From: Smittium mucronatum
Lineage: Eukaryota > Kickxellomycota > Harpellomycetes > Harpellales > Legeriomycetaceae
DNA length: 64,000 nt
Assembly: GCA_001953115.1 (NCBI GenBank)
Contig: LSSL01000070.1
Span: forward strand, 1-64,000
Reading direction: 5' to 3'
Shown: one piece after another, positions 36,401-48,528 of the stretch
Position numbering within the stretch: the stretch's first letter is position 1
How the letters are laid out: every line of letters starts with the position of its first letter
Translations under genes and position numbers: made by a program
The notes under the pieces: model-generated
What the model saw: the letters and a program-made list of their open reading frames with translations, nothing else
Told to the model about the DNA's origin: nothing
Database searches by the model: none

Positions 36401-39400
36401 GAAAAAAAGTCGTTGGGTTTGTTTATACTATTTTAAAAAATTGAAAATTTTTCTATTTTTTTAAAAAAATATTACTCTATATATTAAACTCCTAGTTAAA
36501 AAACTGGTAATTTTTGCACAAAATACTCAAAAAAACACGACGGTTATTATTCAAAAACTATATTCATATTTTTAAAACGTCTAAAATCTTTATATATTGG
36601 CTGATTTGATAAAATCTCTATTTTTTATTTGGTTTTATTTATTTAATAATCTATAAGAATATTCCTATTAAAGAAAAATTTTGCAATATAAACTCGACTC
36701 TAACTCATTATTGGACATAAATTTATTTATTTATTTATTTATTTGTTCTAAAGATCACGAAATAATTAAGTAACTATTTATATAATCTCAAAAATCACAA
36801 GCTATAATCATGCGATATTTTTTCATTGCAGCTTCACTTTCAGATAACCAATATTGTGTTTAATTTTTTTTACTTAGTCAATTTATTATACCTTTCCTGT
36901 CATGTTACAATTTATAACACATCTTATAAACTGAGATTTAATATAATATAATTCAAATTAAATATATGAAATTGAATAAGTTCCTTGATACCATACTTGG
37001 TATTCAGGATACCTTTGACTATTAGATAAAAAAATTTAAAATTTTAATTTGATCTTAATCGGCTTAAACTTTGCTTCTCTCGTATTTTAATGTGTTAATT
37101 ATTTTAAATGAACATATTTTTTTATTTATCCAATAGTTACAAATACTTTCAGTTTTAAAATAACATTTGATTAAATTAAAATCACCCTCTCACCATTGGT
37201 CCTTAAAGAATTAAAAATGAATAATTTGTTCAAAAATATCCAAATCCTATCATCCAAGATAATTTTAATTGCTCCTTTTGTCACCGATGTTAAACCATTG
37301 AAAACCACATTTATTTCGATTTCACCATTAGGGATATTTTTATAGTTTTATAATTGTCATGGGTTTAGAAAAATTTAATCGTAGGATCCATAAATATATG
37401 AGGCGCAAATATGGTTGTGAAAAGAATTGAGTGAAAAGATAGACGAAAATTACTGTGGAAGATATTGTGTGAAAGCTATTGATCCAACTTTTTTTACACT
37501 TATTATTACTAATGGAAATTTTTTCCATTTGCAATCGAAGCTAATAGAGAGGAAAATATTGATTTAATAATCATTTTCCAAATTCAAATAAAAAAATGTT
37601 GGAAATTACTCTTGGTGGCAGAATTTCCACTATTAAATTTAGAGATATTACAAAAATAGACAAAGTTTGCAAAATAATTGCAAAGATAGACTTATTTTTG
37701 AAAATAATTGTATAATTAGATGGATTTAAAAATATTCTCTAAAGCGGTTTTATTTAATCAATCGAATAATTATATGGCGAATAGAAATTTTTATCAAATC
37801 TTATGTCTATTATTTGGAAACTTTCGAAATAAATATAAATTAATCTATTATATTGGACTTAACTTGCTTATTTCACTACACTAGAAAAAATCCACTGCTA
37901 CCCTCGTTTTAGAATTTAACCTGAGGGATTCAAGCCTATACAGAAAAAATCTGTGCAAAAAATTATAGTGAATTTAGCATTCAATAGAAAATGGAGTTTT
38001 TTTATTTCCATTTAATTTATCATATCCCCAAAGTGAAGATTTTGTTTAATCTTATTCACAAATATGGAACTTTCAGTGGCATTCCATTAAATAGATAGGG
38101 CCAATAAGAAAAAATCAGGTTAAAAAATCATCTTTGAAACTATTTTTTCAGTAAAAAATATATAAATAAATAGAATTTTTAAACCTTTTAAATAAAAAAT
38201 TCTAAAAAACCACTGTTAAATGTGTTTTTAGAGGATTTTGTGGAGATTTCTGTCAAATTTCTTTAATTTCCGTATAATCGAATGAAACTTAAAGTTTTAT
38301 AAAAGCCAAAAAGAGGTTTGTGACAATAAATTTCGATTTGAATATGTCTAAAGATCATTGAAATTTTTCGCGCAAAAATTCAACCACAAGCTAAATTAAA
38401 AATAGAAATAAATTTGACAAACTAAACTTCTTTTCTAGTTATATATTTGAGAGATAAATATAAAAATTTTATTTTAGGAAATTTATAAATAAAGGTCAAA
38501 AGCTCTTCTCATTAAAATAAACAGTTAAAAATTCTTTGATGTTTCATTGGTTTATAATAAATGCAAAATAAAATATTCTTTTACTTTATTAAGAAAGTTT
38601 GCTATATTTATTAAAGAAAAATTGAATTTATAAATCACATCTTCTATAAATAAAATTTTCTGAATATTTTAAACAACATTTCATTTTGAGTTGGCCTCAA
38701 TATTGATTCTTATTGAAAAAAATTGAAACCTTATGTAATACATATCAAGCTCATTCACATTAATTTACTAATAAGCAATAAAACATGGAGACTACAAAAA
38801 AATTTTATCAACGTCCCTTAATATAACACTTATTTTTTACATTTTTAATGAAGTTATTTATATAATTTAGGACTATAATTTATATTTATGCTTAAGAAAT
38901 ATAAAAGCTTACAATATCCCGTTAATAATACACATGGATCCATGTAAAATAAAAATAAAAATAAAGATTTCGTAAAGATGCAACCATTTAATATATCAAA
39001 TCATGTATCTCAATTAATTATTTCAAAAAAAATTTCAGTTTTTACAAATATGTTTTCTTATTCACTAAAAATAAAGACTTATAACCTCGCTTTCAAAAAA
39101 TTCAATCATATTTTATGAAATCTAAATTCTCTAGTGGTTTCATATACTTTATATGTATTGAAAATATCATTTAAATTTATCACTAATACTTAAGATATTT
39201 TGATTGAAAGTGATGAATTTTATATGCATTTATCACATTTCACAAATATGATAAATCATACTAAAACCATAAAAAATAACTTTAGCATTCAAAATCAGAA
39301 TCCGGTTTGAATATATTAAAACTAGAAGCAATTATTTATTTATTTATTTTGAATTTAATATAGTTTAAATTCAATTTTGGATTAAATTCATGGGCAGCAA

Positions 39401-41149
39401 GGGTTATTAGTCTCAGCAAACCAGAAATTAAAATTGAGATTAAATAGATTATATAAATATAATGTTTAAATTTGACATATTTAAGGAAATACAATTATTT
39501 TCGTTAAATAGCTCTAAACGATTCATTTACATTTACATTTTAGTTTAATATTTTTTTTATAAGCTAGACTCTACCAATTTAACGTCTAAAATGAGGGTAA
39601 ATGTGCATCTTTCTGGATGTAGTAAAGTAAGCAAGTTAATTCCAGTGTAATAATTTTAATTTTATTTATTTGCTGGAGTTTTAAATAATAAGCCCAAGAT
39701 TTGATATAAATTTTTGTTAATCATATAATCAATCAATCAATTAAATCAAACTGCTTTAGGAAATATTTTTTATTTTGTCTAATTTTGAAAAAATTTGTGG
39801 AATCTGTCTACTTTTGCTATTTTAACTTAAATTTATATCGCTTTTCCAATTTGGAAATATGTTGCTAACATAAAGAACATAATTATTTGGAATCTCAGAA
39901 TTATAATTGTAGAAAAAATTTCCTATTGGAAAAATGTGGAAATTTTATTAAAGCTAATAAAATTTTATTTAACTATTTTATTGATGGCAGTTGATTTTTA
40001 TTATAACCAATGGCTTACAAAAAAAAATCCCGATATAATATTCACCATTTCGATGAAAATGGGGTTTATTATGTGTGATATTAATTTTTCAATTAAATGC
40101 GTAAAAAAAGGAAAGCAAATAAATTTAATCTATTTTAATCAATAATTTCACTTTTATTCATCTAGATGGTTTTTTACGATAAAAAAACACACACTTTTTT
40201 TATTATTCCATTAAATTAGCTGCTAATAATATTATGGACAGTTTTAAGCAAATCCAAGACAAATCAAATTTTACAGTTTTGGGATATTATAATATAACTG
40301 AAAATCAGAAAAATTATAAATAAAACATTAATGAGTCACTATAATAGATTTTCACCAGATTTTTCATAAAAAATATTTTATACTCGATTTTAATACATTT
40401 TTTTATCTAGCTTATAGCGTAAATTGATGCCAAAATATTCAAGTTTTGTATATTAGGCCATCCCTTCATATATAAAAAGATCATGGAGTTCCTTGCAACT
40501 TTTTATTCATTTCATGAAACTGCTAGAAGAAATCTATTTCAAAAAAAATACGAATTAAAGCTTCTATTTAGCATCTATTTTTTTTTCCTTCGCCGATATG
40601 AATGCAAATCAAAGCACAGGAAAGGGTCAAAATTGAAATTTAGCTGAATTTTAAAAAAAAACAACGAATTCATTATCAAAAGGCATAAATTTTTTCTTTT
40701 TTTTTACGTAACAGTATCATTTATACTTTAATAAAAATCATCGAAAATCTTTTGAATTTTTTTTGCCAATATCCCCAATATCAAACAATAATTAAAACCA
40801 TATGGCGCAAAAGCGTCGTAAATTTGAAATCATTAAGATATGGACAATTATTCAGTTGAATTTTTATCCAAAATATGATCATGGTAGAATATTCTGCCTG
40901 TTTTAAAATAGTTTGGTGTAATGATATGATTTGAAAAAAAATTTGAGCGAGATATCTCACCATATGCATCTAAAAATAAATTATAATTTTATTATTAAAT
41001 TTAATGGACTAAAAATCACCAAAAAGGTGATTTTTTTTGTATTATAGATTGCTTTTACATCTTGATATATATATTTCAGAGCAAAAAAAACAACGAATAT
41101 ATGAAACTATAATCTGAAAGCATGTATTAAATAGGTTATATTTTTGTTA
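33481..41149. other. Long A+T-rich stretch with no accepted gene
   Basis: Scattered pieces only. A 60-codon frame at 36262-36444 is Lys/Asn/Ile-rich background. Around 37400-37560 the plus strand reads AQIWL-KELSEKIDENYCGR and AIDPTFFTLIITNGNFFHL, which may be a decayed transposase but cannot be placed. The frames at 39936-40145 and 40781-40969 show no motif. Confidence 0.4.
36718..36745. repeat. (ATTT)n microsatellite
   Basis: Uninterrupted run of about six ATTT units. Confidence 0.8.
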
Positions 41150-42751
41150 AACTTTAGATATTTTTTCTTGGTATTCCTGCTGTTTTTTTTTTTGGTAGAT
41201 TGAAGTAATGCTGATAGGTCCCTGAAGATTTTTGTTCTTGAGGTACCAATATACATGAGCGCACTTTTTTTTTACAGTTTTTTAGCAGCTGCAAAATATA
41301 TCTGTTCATTCCGAAACTATTGGCTTCACAAATAAAAAACTGTTATTAGAAAATATATTAGTGATTTCATTAAAATTTTCGAATTGTATAGAATTAAATC
41401 TGTAAATATTTTTTGATACAATTTCGGATCTCGGTTCATTTTGCGAAACCAAAAGAACTTTTTTACCCTCTAATTTCGATATATAATTTAATTTTTTTTG
41501 GCCTATTGAAGTTAAAATATAATTTTGGTTTATTTTACATAGTGTGGTAGGTATTATACATCTGCGTCTTTAATTATTTATATTGAATTGTTTAAAAAAT
41601 CTATTACACTGGCGGACTTCCATGATTTTTACCGATCTTTAATAATTTTATTAGACATTTCAATCCCATTATTTCCTGGTGGTCTAAAGATAGAATGTCC
41701 CCAATAACAATTCGAGTTATTTTTAAAATATAGATATAAGATTTTGGATGTGGTATCAAACACTTTTTTTAAGTTGTCAATTTTGTTAAAAATATATTTT
41801 TTGCTTTTTCGAATAAAAATTTAAGAGGGAATTAATATCATTTTCCATATTCAATGTATAGAATTTGTTTAAACTTGTCTGATTTTTTTTTCGCTGATAA
41901 TTTTTAACAGAATTTTGGTTATATGAAACCAAAAGTTAGCCCTTAAATCGATTAAACTAAATTCATCGGCTGTGTTAAATATTTGCCTTGCTGAAGCCGA
42001 AATTAAGCTTTTTATACCCCAGTCAACTCGTTCTTTTCCAACTCTACTTTTAAGATATTTAGTATCCAAATATGTGAATTTTTATCATCACTACTTACAA
42101 TAGATATTGATACCGGAATAAATTTCTGATTGGTATCCATGATACCAGAAACTATCGCAGGGTGATTTTCATATATTATTTGAAATTAGAATCTGGTTGT
42201 AGATTCTTATCTTGAGACAGGATTTTTATTCGATTACTCAATGTGATTGTAACCATTGAATTCTGTATATCGTAAGAGAGACCGGCCATGTATGGCGATT
42301 CAGAATCACTTTTTTCCAAAAACTTGATGCATACTTCTTCGAAGAAATCTGTAGTCGCTGAGCTCATTTTTTTCTTCCTCATGTAATTGTTGAATGTAAA
42401 ATACATATTACATATTTTTATTTGACCTCCCCCATTTTCAAGTTTTTTTTTTATAATTCTTGATTTTACACCAAGTTCATGCAACTCTAAAATTTCTGAT
42501 TTGTGGTGGACAATTTCGGTCAGTGCGCAGTTTATAAAAATGGCTTTTATATCGATAAGTCTTAACTCTGCCATCGTAAAACCTATCAACTCTCATCTTT
42601 AATGGACATCCATAATCACTAAAGCTACAAAGCAATAAGTTTTCGATACATATAATTTCAATTTTTTAGTGCATGGAATTCTTAAAATTTTCTTTTGATT
42701 TTCGTATATCTCTTTATCAACCAATTTCAATCCAATAAAAAACTTTTCCAT
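41150..42751 (-). pseudogene. MULE transposase remnant with zinc-binding N-terminus
   Basis: The minus strand opens at an ATG at 42751-42749 with MEKFFIGLKLVDKEIYENQK. It continues as a broken frame into a 137-codon piece (42589-42176) with scattered Cys and His like the FLYWCH-type start of MULE proteins. Then come GIMDTNQKFIPVSISIVSSD (about 42140-42080), the first part of the MULE core; DEFSLIDLRANFWFHITKIL (about 41975-41915), the C/W-F-H block; and FRPPGNNGIEMSNKIIKD (about 41690-41640), the NN-E C-terminal block. One or more stops separate the pieces. The longest open piece, 137 codons, shows that decay is less advanced than in the other two MULE copies. Confidence 0.7.
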
Positions 42752-42759
42752 TTTTAAAA

Positions 42760-44269
42760 ATAGTATATTATAAGCTTAAACTATTAGATATGCATTAATA
42801 ACAAAAATGAAAAGAGAAAAAAGATAAAAGATGGAATGGAAATAAGTTACAATTCGGAATAATAAATACATATCTTTATACTCTGGTGCATATTTTATTT
42901 CGATAAAAATACGATCCCCGCGAAAAATAATGTTGTTTACTTTAAACTCAAAATTAAAATTGCTATGTTTAATTTGTTGTCATTGTTTTGGGTAATCATA
43001 ATATTTTTTACGCTAGTGATTAATTTATAAAAAAATAATTGGCTTGGGTCTCACTTAAAACATCTCATAATTATATTAACAGTAACTTAAAATGGAATTC
43101 ATGAGATTAAATATGCGCCATCTTTATTAAAAATTCTATTGGATTAATAAAGGTAGCTTTTTCCCCCAAATTGGTTTTAAAATGAAATATTTTCCTTTGT
43201 AATAATTTATAGTGCAAATATAGACATATTAAACTTTGGTTGGGATTCAGCCAATAACGAGTGCATGATAGGCATATTAATGGTTATTGTTTATATTATA
43301 ATAATGATTATATGCTCATTCTAGAGCATTAGTTTATAAAGTTTTGCGAGGCAGGACTCAATGAATTCGAGTCTCTCTTCTAATTATACATTTATACTAA
43401 TAAAGATTGATCAATTATAATATATTTTGTTAATGGTATTTAAGTTATAGCTCGTGGGAAGAACTACTCAAAAACATCAAGCATCCTTTTTAAAATCATA
43501 GCCATGTTTTTTAGTATTTTCTACAAGAATTAAAAGTACTATTGGGTAATTGCAGCACTAAATCGATCTCATAATTATCTATTATCACTTTCTTTAATCT
43601 AAAATTAAATTAAAGTTTTCAATAGACAATATAAGGATCTGTTAAAATTAATCTTATTTGTTTGGAAAATTGTATGCCAATATTTTATTTTTTTTACAGG
43701 AAATTTATTTCAAAGTTAATAAAGAACTGTAAAAACTTTTTTATAAAATGCCATTGTCAATCGAATGCCTTTTTTTGTTGAGTCGTTAAGATATAATAGG
43801 CAAATTAAAAAATTATCAGGCAGTTACATCAAAATAAAAGTTCAGATTTGATTATTTCCCTAATATTTTCCAAAATAAGTAGTTTCTATTCGGTATAAAA
43901 TATATGCCAATAAAAAATGCATTTTTTATAAATTGTTATCGTTGGCCGAAAAATGAATAACATTTTTGAGCTTGTATGCCCTATAAGGGCTAAACGATAA
44001 TTTAAGCTCGTTTTTTCATTGCTGGCTCTGAAGGAGTTAAATAATCAACTTCATGACTCCAAAAGTATTTTGACTTTTATTTGCTTTATTTACATTTTTT
44101 TCTCATGGTGTATAATATGAGTTCAATTATAAACGTAAGTTTTCTATTTAGCATGTTTATTGGTCAATATTGACATTGATTTTAGTACGATTCTCTATGA
44201 AAAAGCGCAAGTGTATTTCAAAGCTACACTGAATTTTCTTCACCGAATTCCGTTTTCGTAAACTAATAA
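42760..44269. other. A+T-rich stretch, nothing firmly recognised
   Basis: A GGCTCTGAAGGAG-TTAA end near 44025-44041 resembles the TTAA elements but has no partner. Confidence 0.4.
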
Positions 44270-44480
44270 ATTGTTATTGGTGTCAGGACTGAAAACCTAC
44301 AATAGATTTCGCCTAATTTTATTACCTATTAAACTTCCGAATTAAAAAAATACCATCCTGTAAAAACAAAGTGTTTCAGCATAAAATGCGTATTTTCGTT
44401 AATTTTTCAATATTGAAATTTTATTGGACTAAAATTAGGTGAAATTTCCTGTAGGTCTTCAGTCACGTCACTATTGTTAT
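44270..44480. repeat. Small foldback element
   Basis: GTCAGGACTGAAAACCTACA near 44282, followed by TTTCGCCTAATTTTATTACC, is repeated inverted near 44475-44420 (TTTTATTGGACTAAAATTAG, then CCTGTAGGTCTTCAGTCACG). The arms of about 50-60 bases enclose a loop of roughly 80 bases. Confidence 0.6.
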
Positions 44481-45077
44481 TAAAGGTAAATATTTTAAAC
44501 TTTTTTATTGGTCCAAGCTGAAAAATAAGAATTTGCTAAAACTTTGTTTGCTTCAAAATACCAAAAACTAACTAATAACTACATTTCATATTATCTTTAA
44601 AAATTATTATTGGTGTAGAATGATATAGATAAACCTAAAAAAGCCGAGTAGGTATAATAGACAATTACGGGACATTTCACCTTATTTCTATCCACTAATA
44701 ATTTAGTATTCAAAAAAAACTAAAAGCGATATTTTACAAAAAAGAGATATTTTTTAATGGGTAATATATTTTATTTTAGTTTTTGATAGGCTGAGCAATT
44801 AGTTGGAATGCCATTTTTTGTAGCATCGGCCCTGAAAGGGTAAGATAAATAAAATCATTTATAGCTGATTTGTGATAAATAAATCATTTTTGTATAGGCA
44901 AAAAATGCATATGAATAGCCAATAAATCATCTGAAATCGGGGCTTTGCTTTTTGGATTTTCATTGAACTCAAATTACGGATCAAATTAGAGTCGGGACTC
45001 TCCTAGGGAATACAAATTATTCGAAGATACAAAGATGCATGTTGAGGCAAAATGGTTTTTAGGGAATATTTAATTGG
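44481..45077. other. Intergenic stretch with a piggyBac-like end
   Basis: GGCCCTGAAAGGG-TAAG near 44829-44845 matches the right ends of the TTAA elements with a degraded target. Nothing else seen. Confidence 0.4.
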
Positions 45078-45371
45078 TCAAAATTCGGTGACATTTCTGG
45101 CAATTAGAAATAAAAAACAGGAGCCTAAAGAAAATAAAAGGCAAAATCAGAAACAATATGAAAACAGCCAATGGAAAATCTAATACCTGATTGAGACTAA
45201 GCAAATGGAAGCTCAGAATGGTAACAGCATGGGCAAATGGGGGTATTGTTTGGAACATGATAAGCCATTTCATTGACAAAAAACCTTTCTATAATAAGAA
45301 GCTGGTGGGTTATAAAAGTAGGGAAAAATGATGATCAACGACGAGATAAGTATCTTTTTCATTTCAATCAT
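45078..45371 (-). CDS. Tentative tiny membrane or secreted protein, intron-split
   Basis: On the minus strand an ATG at 45371 opens MIEMKKILISSLIIIFPYF, followed by YNPPASYYRK. This is a charged start and a hydrophobic run like a signal peptide or membrane anchor. It is followed by possible introns. One model uses exons 45371-45285, 45196-45187 and 45124-45078, with donors GTTTTT and GTATTA and acceptors GCTTAG and CTTTAG, and gives 47 residues ending IARNVTEF. The GTTTTT donor is weak but is also used by the Eaf7-like gene. A different open frame (45273-45070) is also hydrophobic. The gene would be divergent from riboflavin kinase. The model is uncertain. Confidence 0.25.
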
Positions 45372-45523
45372 ACCACTAGTATATTAACCTTCAACATTCT
45401 ATCGTCCCGAATTTTCATTTTCACCTATAACTAACTACATTTTCAACTATTTCTAAAATAAGGATCATTATTAAAAAGATATACTATTCAAAATAATTTT
45501 ACACCTTTAAAAGACAAAATACA

Positions 45524-46170
45524 ATGATGACCAAAGAAGCTAAAGCAGTATTTGAAAGCACCTTTCATAGTCTTGATAGGTTGCCATCTGCGGTTGTCCA
45601 ACCTTTTCCCATATTTTTGAGGAGTGAGGTGATATCAGGCTTTGGGAGAGGAGGCAAGCAACTAGGAATACCGACTGGTAAGGTTTTATGTCATTTTTTT
45701 AGATTATTTGTAGCCTTCTAGTCTAGATTTTTTGCGGTTTTTTTGAGGGATGGATCTTATTTTTACTTTTAAATGCCGAATTAAGCGATGTATCCTTTTT
45801 TCTTTTAGCAAATATGACTGAAGACGTCGTAAATTCCGTTCTGAAGAGCGCGCCCAATGGCATATATTTTGGGATCGCTAAAACTGAATTTGAAGGAAAG
45901 CCTAGACCCATGGTGATGAGTTTAGGTTGGAATCCCTACTTTGAAAACGAGAAATTATCAGGCGAGGTACACATAATCCATGATTACCAACACGATTTTT
46001 ATGGCTCGGATCTTAAAGTTCTAATATTAGGATATATCAGACCCGAATCTAATTTTGTTGATTTGGATACACTTATCGCTGAGATTAGACGAGATATCAA
46101 GTTTTGTCTCGAAGCATTGGATTTGCCTGAATATAAGCGGTTTTTCCATGACAACCTTCTCTGCAATTAA
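45524..46170 (+). CDS. FMN1: Riboflavin kinase (ATP:riboflavin 5'-phosphotransferase)
   Basis: It converts riboflavin and ATP to FMN, the first step of flavin cofactor formation. Two exons, 45524-45677 and 45809-46170, are joined across a 131-base intron (GTAAGG...TTTTAG) and give 171 residues, a normal size for the stand-alone eukaryotic enzyme. Family motifs are complete: GFGRGGKQLGIPTAN (residues 39-53; the nucleotide-binding PTAN is created by the splice), GIYFGIAK (69-76), SLGWNPYF (89-96) and GEVHIIHDY (103-111), where Glu104 is in the place of the catalytic base. The C-terminus LIAEIRRDIKFCLEAL also fits. The first of two adjacent ATGs is used as the start. The cytosolic or mitochondrial location is not evident; there is no clear presequence. 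AATAAA at 46221-46226 is a likely poly(A) signal. Confidence 0.95.
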
Positions 46171-46220
46171 TAATCTCAAGTTTTCGATTTTATTCACTTT
46201 GTATTTAGATTTTAATCATT

Positions 46221-46226
46221 AATAAA
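46221..46226 (+). promoter_or_regulatory. Likely poly(A) signal of riboflavin kinase
   Basis: AATAAA lies 50 bases after the stop codon, in an otherwise T-rich 3' region. Confidence 0.5.
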
Positions 46227-46580
46227 CTCTTGCATTTATATGCTTAGTTGTATTGTGTTCTTGTAATTTTTTATATTTTGCTCCCTTTTAGTTAATGGCA
46301 TATTTTATTTTTAAATATAGTGCGATTAAGGGAGGTAACCAACGTGATTTTCTAGATTGATAGTTGTTGTGGAAATCTTCTGGATCATGATTGGCAAAAT
46401 CTAAGGAAACGATAGGTTAAAGCTCCATGTCGTTTGGCACTGACAATGATTGGAGAGCACCATGCTTTGCGTTTGGTATTTTAAATTAATTAATGAGACG
46501 AAATTTTGATCTTAAGCGCATATTTTAGTTAGTGTTAATTGATAGTGTAGTTTGTTGAAGTTTTTATATTTTTCAGGAAG
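46227..46580. other. Intergenic, with a G+C-richer block
   Basis: The block at about 46320-46485 is less A+T-rich than usual intergenic DNA here. It contains ATGATTGG and CACTGACA, weakly like snoRNA C and D boxes, but spacing and flanks are not convincing. It must also contain the promoter of the prenyltransferase gene. Confidence 0.35.
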
Positions 46581-48088
46581 ATGACGATTGTAGACATTAG
46601 AGATTTTAAACCACAGATGAGTGCATACTTCAACCGATGTCTTCAAATTTTACCCTCAGACTACTCAAGCCTTGATTCGACAAGGTAGTCTTTTCATGAG
46701 TTTATTCAAATCTTTATTCTCATATTTCGAATTCAGCTTTGCTTCTAATAATTTGGACTTAAAATAAAAAAAGAGTGGTACTAGGACATTTTGGGCTTGG
46801 AGGTTTAGACATTCTCGATTCAATAGATGCTACTATAAATCCAATAGTGAAAAAAAATATGGTGAATTGGATCTATGATCAACAAATAACTATGGATTCT
46901 AGTGGTAAAAATATCTTTATTCAGTTTTTTTTTACTAAAAAAATTTTTTTCATGCACTGAGTTCTGATTTCTATTGGGGATTTTCCAATAGAATTTAAAA
47001 ATAAATGGGGATTTAGAGGGGGTTCTTTTCCAGGATCAAATAGTGAAGCTTACAGCTTTGAATACTTTAACTGTATGAGTTTAGCAGCCACTTACTCTGC
47101 TTTATGCTGCTTGGCCATTCTGGGAGATGATTTCGGTAGAGTAAAAAGACACCTCATTATTTCTACAATCTCAAGTTTACAGCAACAGGATGGAAGGTAA
47201 TATCATCTTTTTTAGATTCCAAAACAAAGGAGCACTATTTTTTTTTTTGTATCACGGAATTTTATTGAACAAAGAAGCACTAATCCACAATCTGAATTTC
47301 ACAGTTTTATTTCGGCACCTGGTGATTACTTGGGAGATATGAGATTTGTGTACACAGCGTGTGTGATCTCATTCCTGCTAAACGATTTTAGTGGAATAAA
47401 TGTTAACCTAACGGTACAATACATTCTGAGTTGCGTGGTAAGCAAAAACTAGTTTGTAAATAATAAATCAAGTGACTTTCACATGAATATTACTTAGTGC
47501 TATGACGGAGGAATTACACAGTCACCAGGGCAAGAATCACACGGTAATTGAGTCACCATTATTATCTAGTATTATCATTCACACAAATGTCATCTTCAAA
47601 TTGCAGGAGGGTCGACGTATTGCGCTCTTGCGAGTTTGATGCTGCTGAATAGGCTAGATTCGTTGCCTAATAAACCTCAAACAATAAATTGGGTGCTGAG
47701 TAGGCAGCTGGAGGGATTTAATGGGAGAATAAACAAAGATCAGGACACGTGCTATTCATTTTGGATTGGTTCATCTGCTAAAATATTGGGTGTTCACAGC
47801 CTTATCGATGTCCAATCCAACTCCCAATTTATTTCCAAATGTTGCACCAATTATGGAGGCATTGGCAAATCCATTGGAGCCCATCCAGGTAAATCTTCTT
47901 TATGAAAAATAAACTTGTACCACATTCTAAACCAATAAAAACTAATGAATTTAGACCCCCTGCATTCGTACTTGGCGCTTGCAAGCATCTCATTTGCCGA
48001 CGATAGCTTTGACGAGATTGTACCTCACGTTAATTTGACTAAAAAAACATTGAGCTTACTAATGACGCGATCAGTATTTTCTATTTGA
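46581..48088 (+). CDS. CDC43: Geranylgeranyltransferase type I beta subunit
   Basis: It attaches geranylgeranyl groups to CaaX proteins such as Rho GTPases, together with the shared alpha subunit. Seven exons (46581-46684, 46774-46904, 46992-47196, 47305-47437, 47498-47543, 47607-47888, 47955-48088) splice in phase to 344 residues. Introns are 60-108 bases with GT donors and AG acceptors. The alpha-alpha barrel repeats are clear: LDSTRVVLGHFGLGGLDIL, WGFRGGSFPG, LQQQDGRFIS then GDMRFVYTACVI, CYDGGITQSPGQESHGGSTY, and DTCYSFWIG. Zinc ligands are present at Asp253 and Cys255 (DTCYSFW) and His304 (DPLHSY). DTCYSFW with GRINK and the overall length favour GGTase-I over the farnesyl or Rab enzymes. 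Intron 3 is lengthened by a retroposon tail. The next gene lies 440 bases downstream on the same strand. Confidence 0.93.
47238..47268 (-). mobile_element. 5'-truncated SINE-like tail inside a GGTase-I intron
   Basis: A 31-base insert, T-run then GTATCACGGAATTTTATTG, is the reverse complement of the tail of the element at 7004-7634. It is flanked by ACAAAG(G/A)AGCACTA at 47224-47237 and 47269-47282, one mismatch in 14 bases. It lies within intron 3 (47197-47304), on the strand opposite to the gene, and leaves the splice sites intact. Confidence 0.8.
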
Positions 48089-48528
48089 GACTTTTTTTTA
48101 TTTTGTTTGTGATGGAATAAGCCAATAGATGACGGTTAGGCCAATGAGCCAAATGTATTATAGGGGGTTTTCTTGATTAAAAAAAAGTATGATTCTTTTT
48201 ACTGTTCGAAAAAGGCTCTTGCAAAAAACTTTAGGGAATATTCTTTAAAAATTTACAGTTTTTATTGGCTTAAGATGTTTCCATTTATTCATTTTAGTAA
48301 ATACTATTGGCAAATATTGTTACCATAATTTTTCGGAACATCAGTTATTCTTCATCTATAAATTGACTGCAAGAACCAATGATTAAATTCAGCTTGTAAA
48401 AGAAAATTTTTTCCCCTAAATATCGAACAAATTACGGGAACTTGCTTTGAAAACCAAATTTAAAGAGTTGTTTCTAAAAATTTGCTATATTGTTACAAAA
48501 AGAATTATTCAGGAAATAAGGACCAAAG
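48089..48528. other. Intergenic between GGTase-I beta and the ankyrin gene
   Basis: No open frame or RNA recognised. It contains GCCAATAGATGACGGTTAGG, then CCAATGAGCC, near 48120-48150, two CCAAT-like sites. These may be promoter elements or chance. Confidence 0.35.

Noticed and set aside
43325..43385. AATTCGAGTCTC with an upstream TTAGTTTATA, box-B and box-A-like spacing
   Set aside because: The acceptor and T-stems do not pair; the only solid pairing is a GACTC/GAGTC hairpin.
45723..45911. 62-codon minus-strand frame
   Set aside because: Antisense of riboflavin kinase exon 2 and intron.
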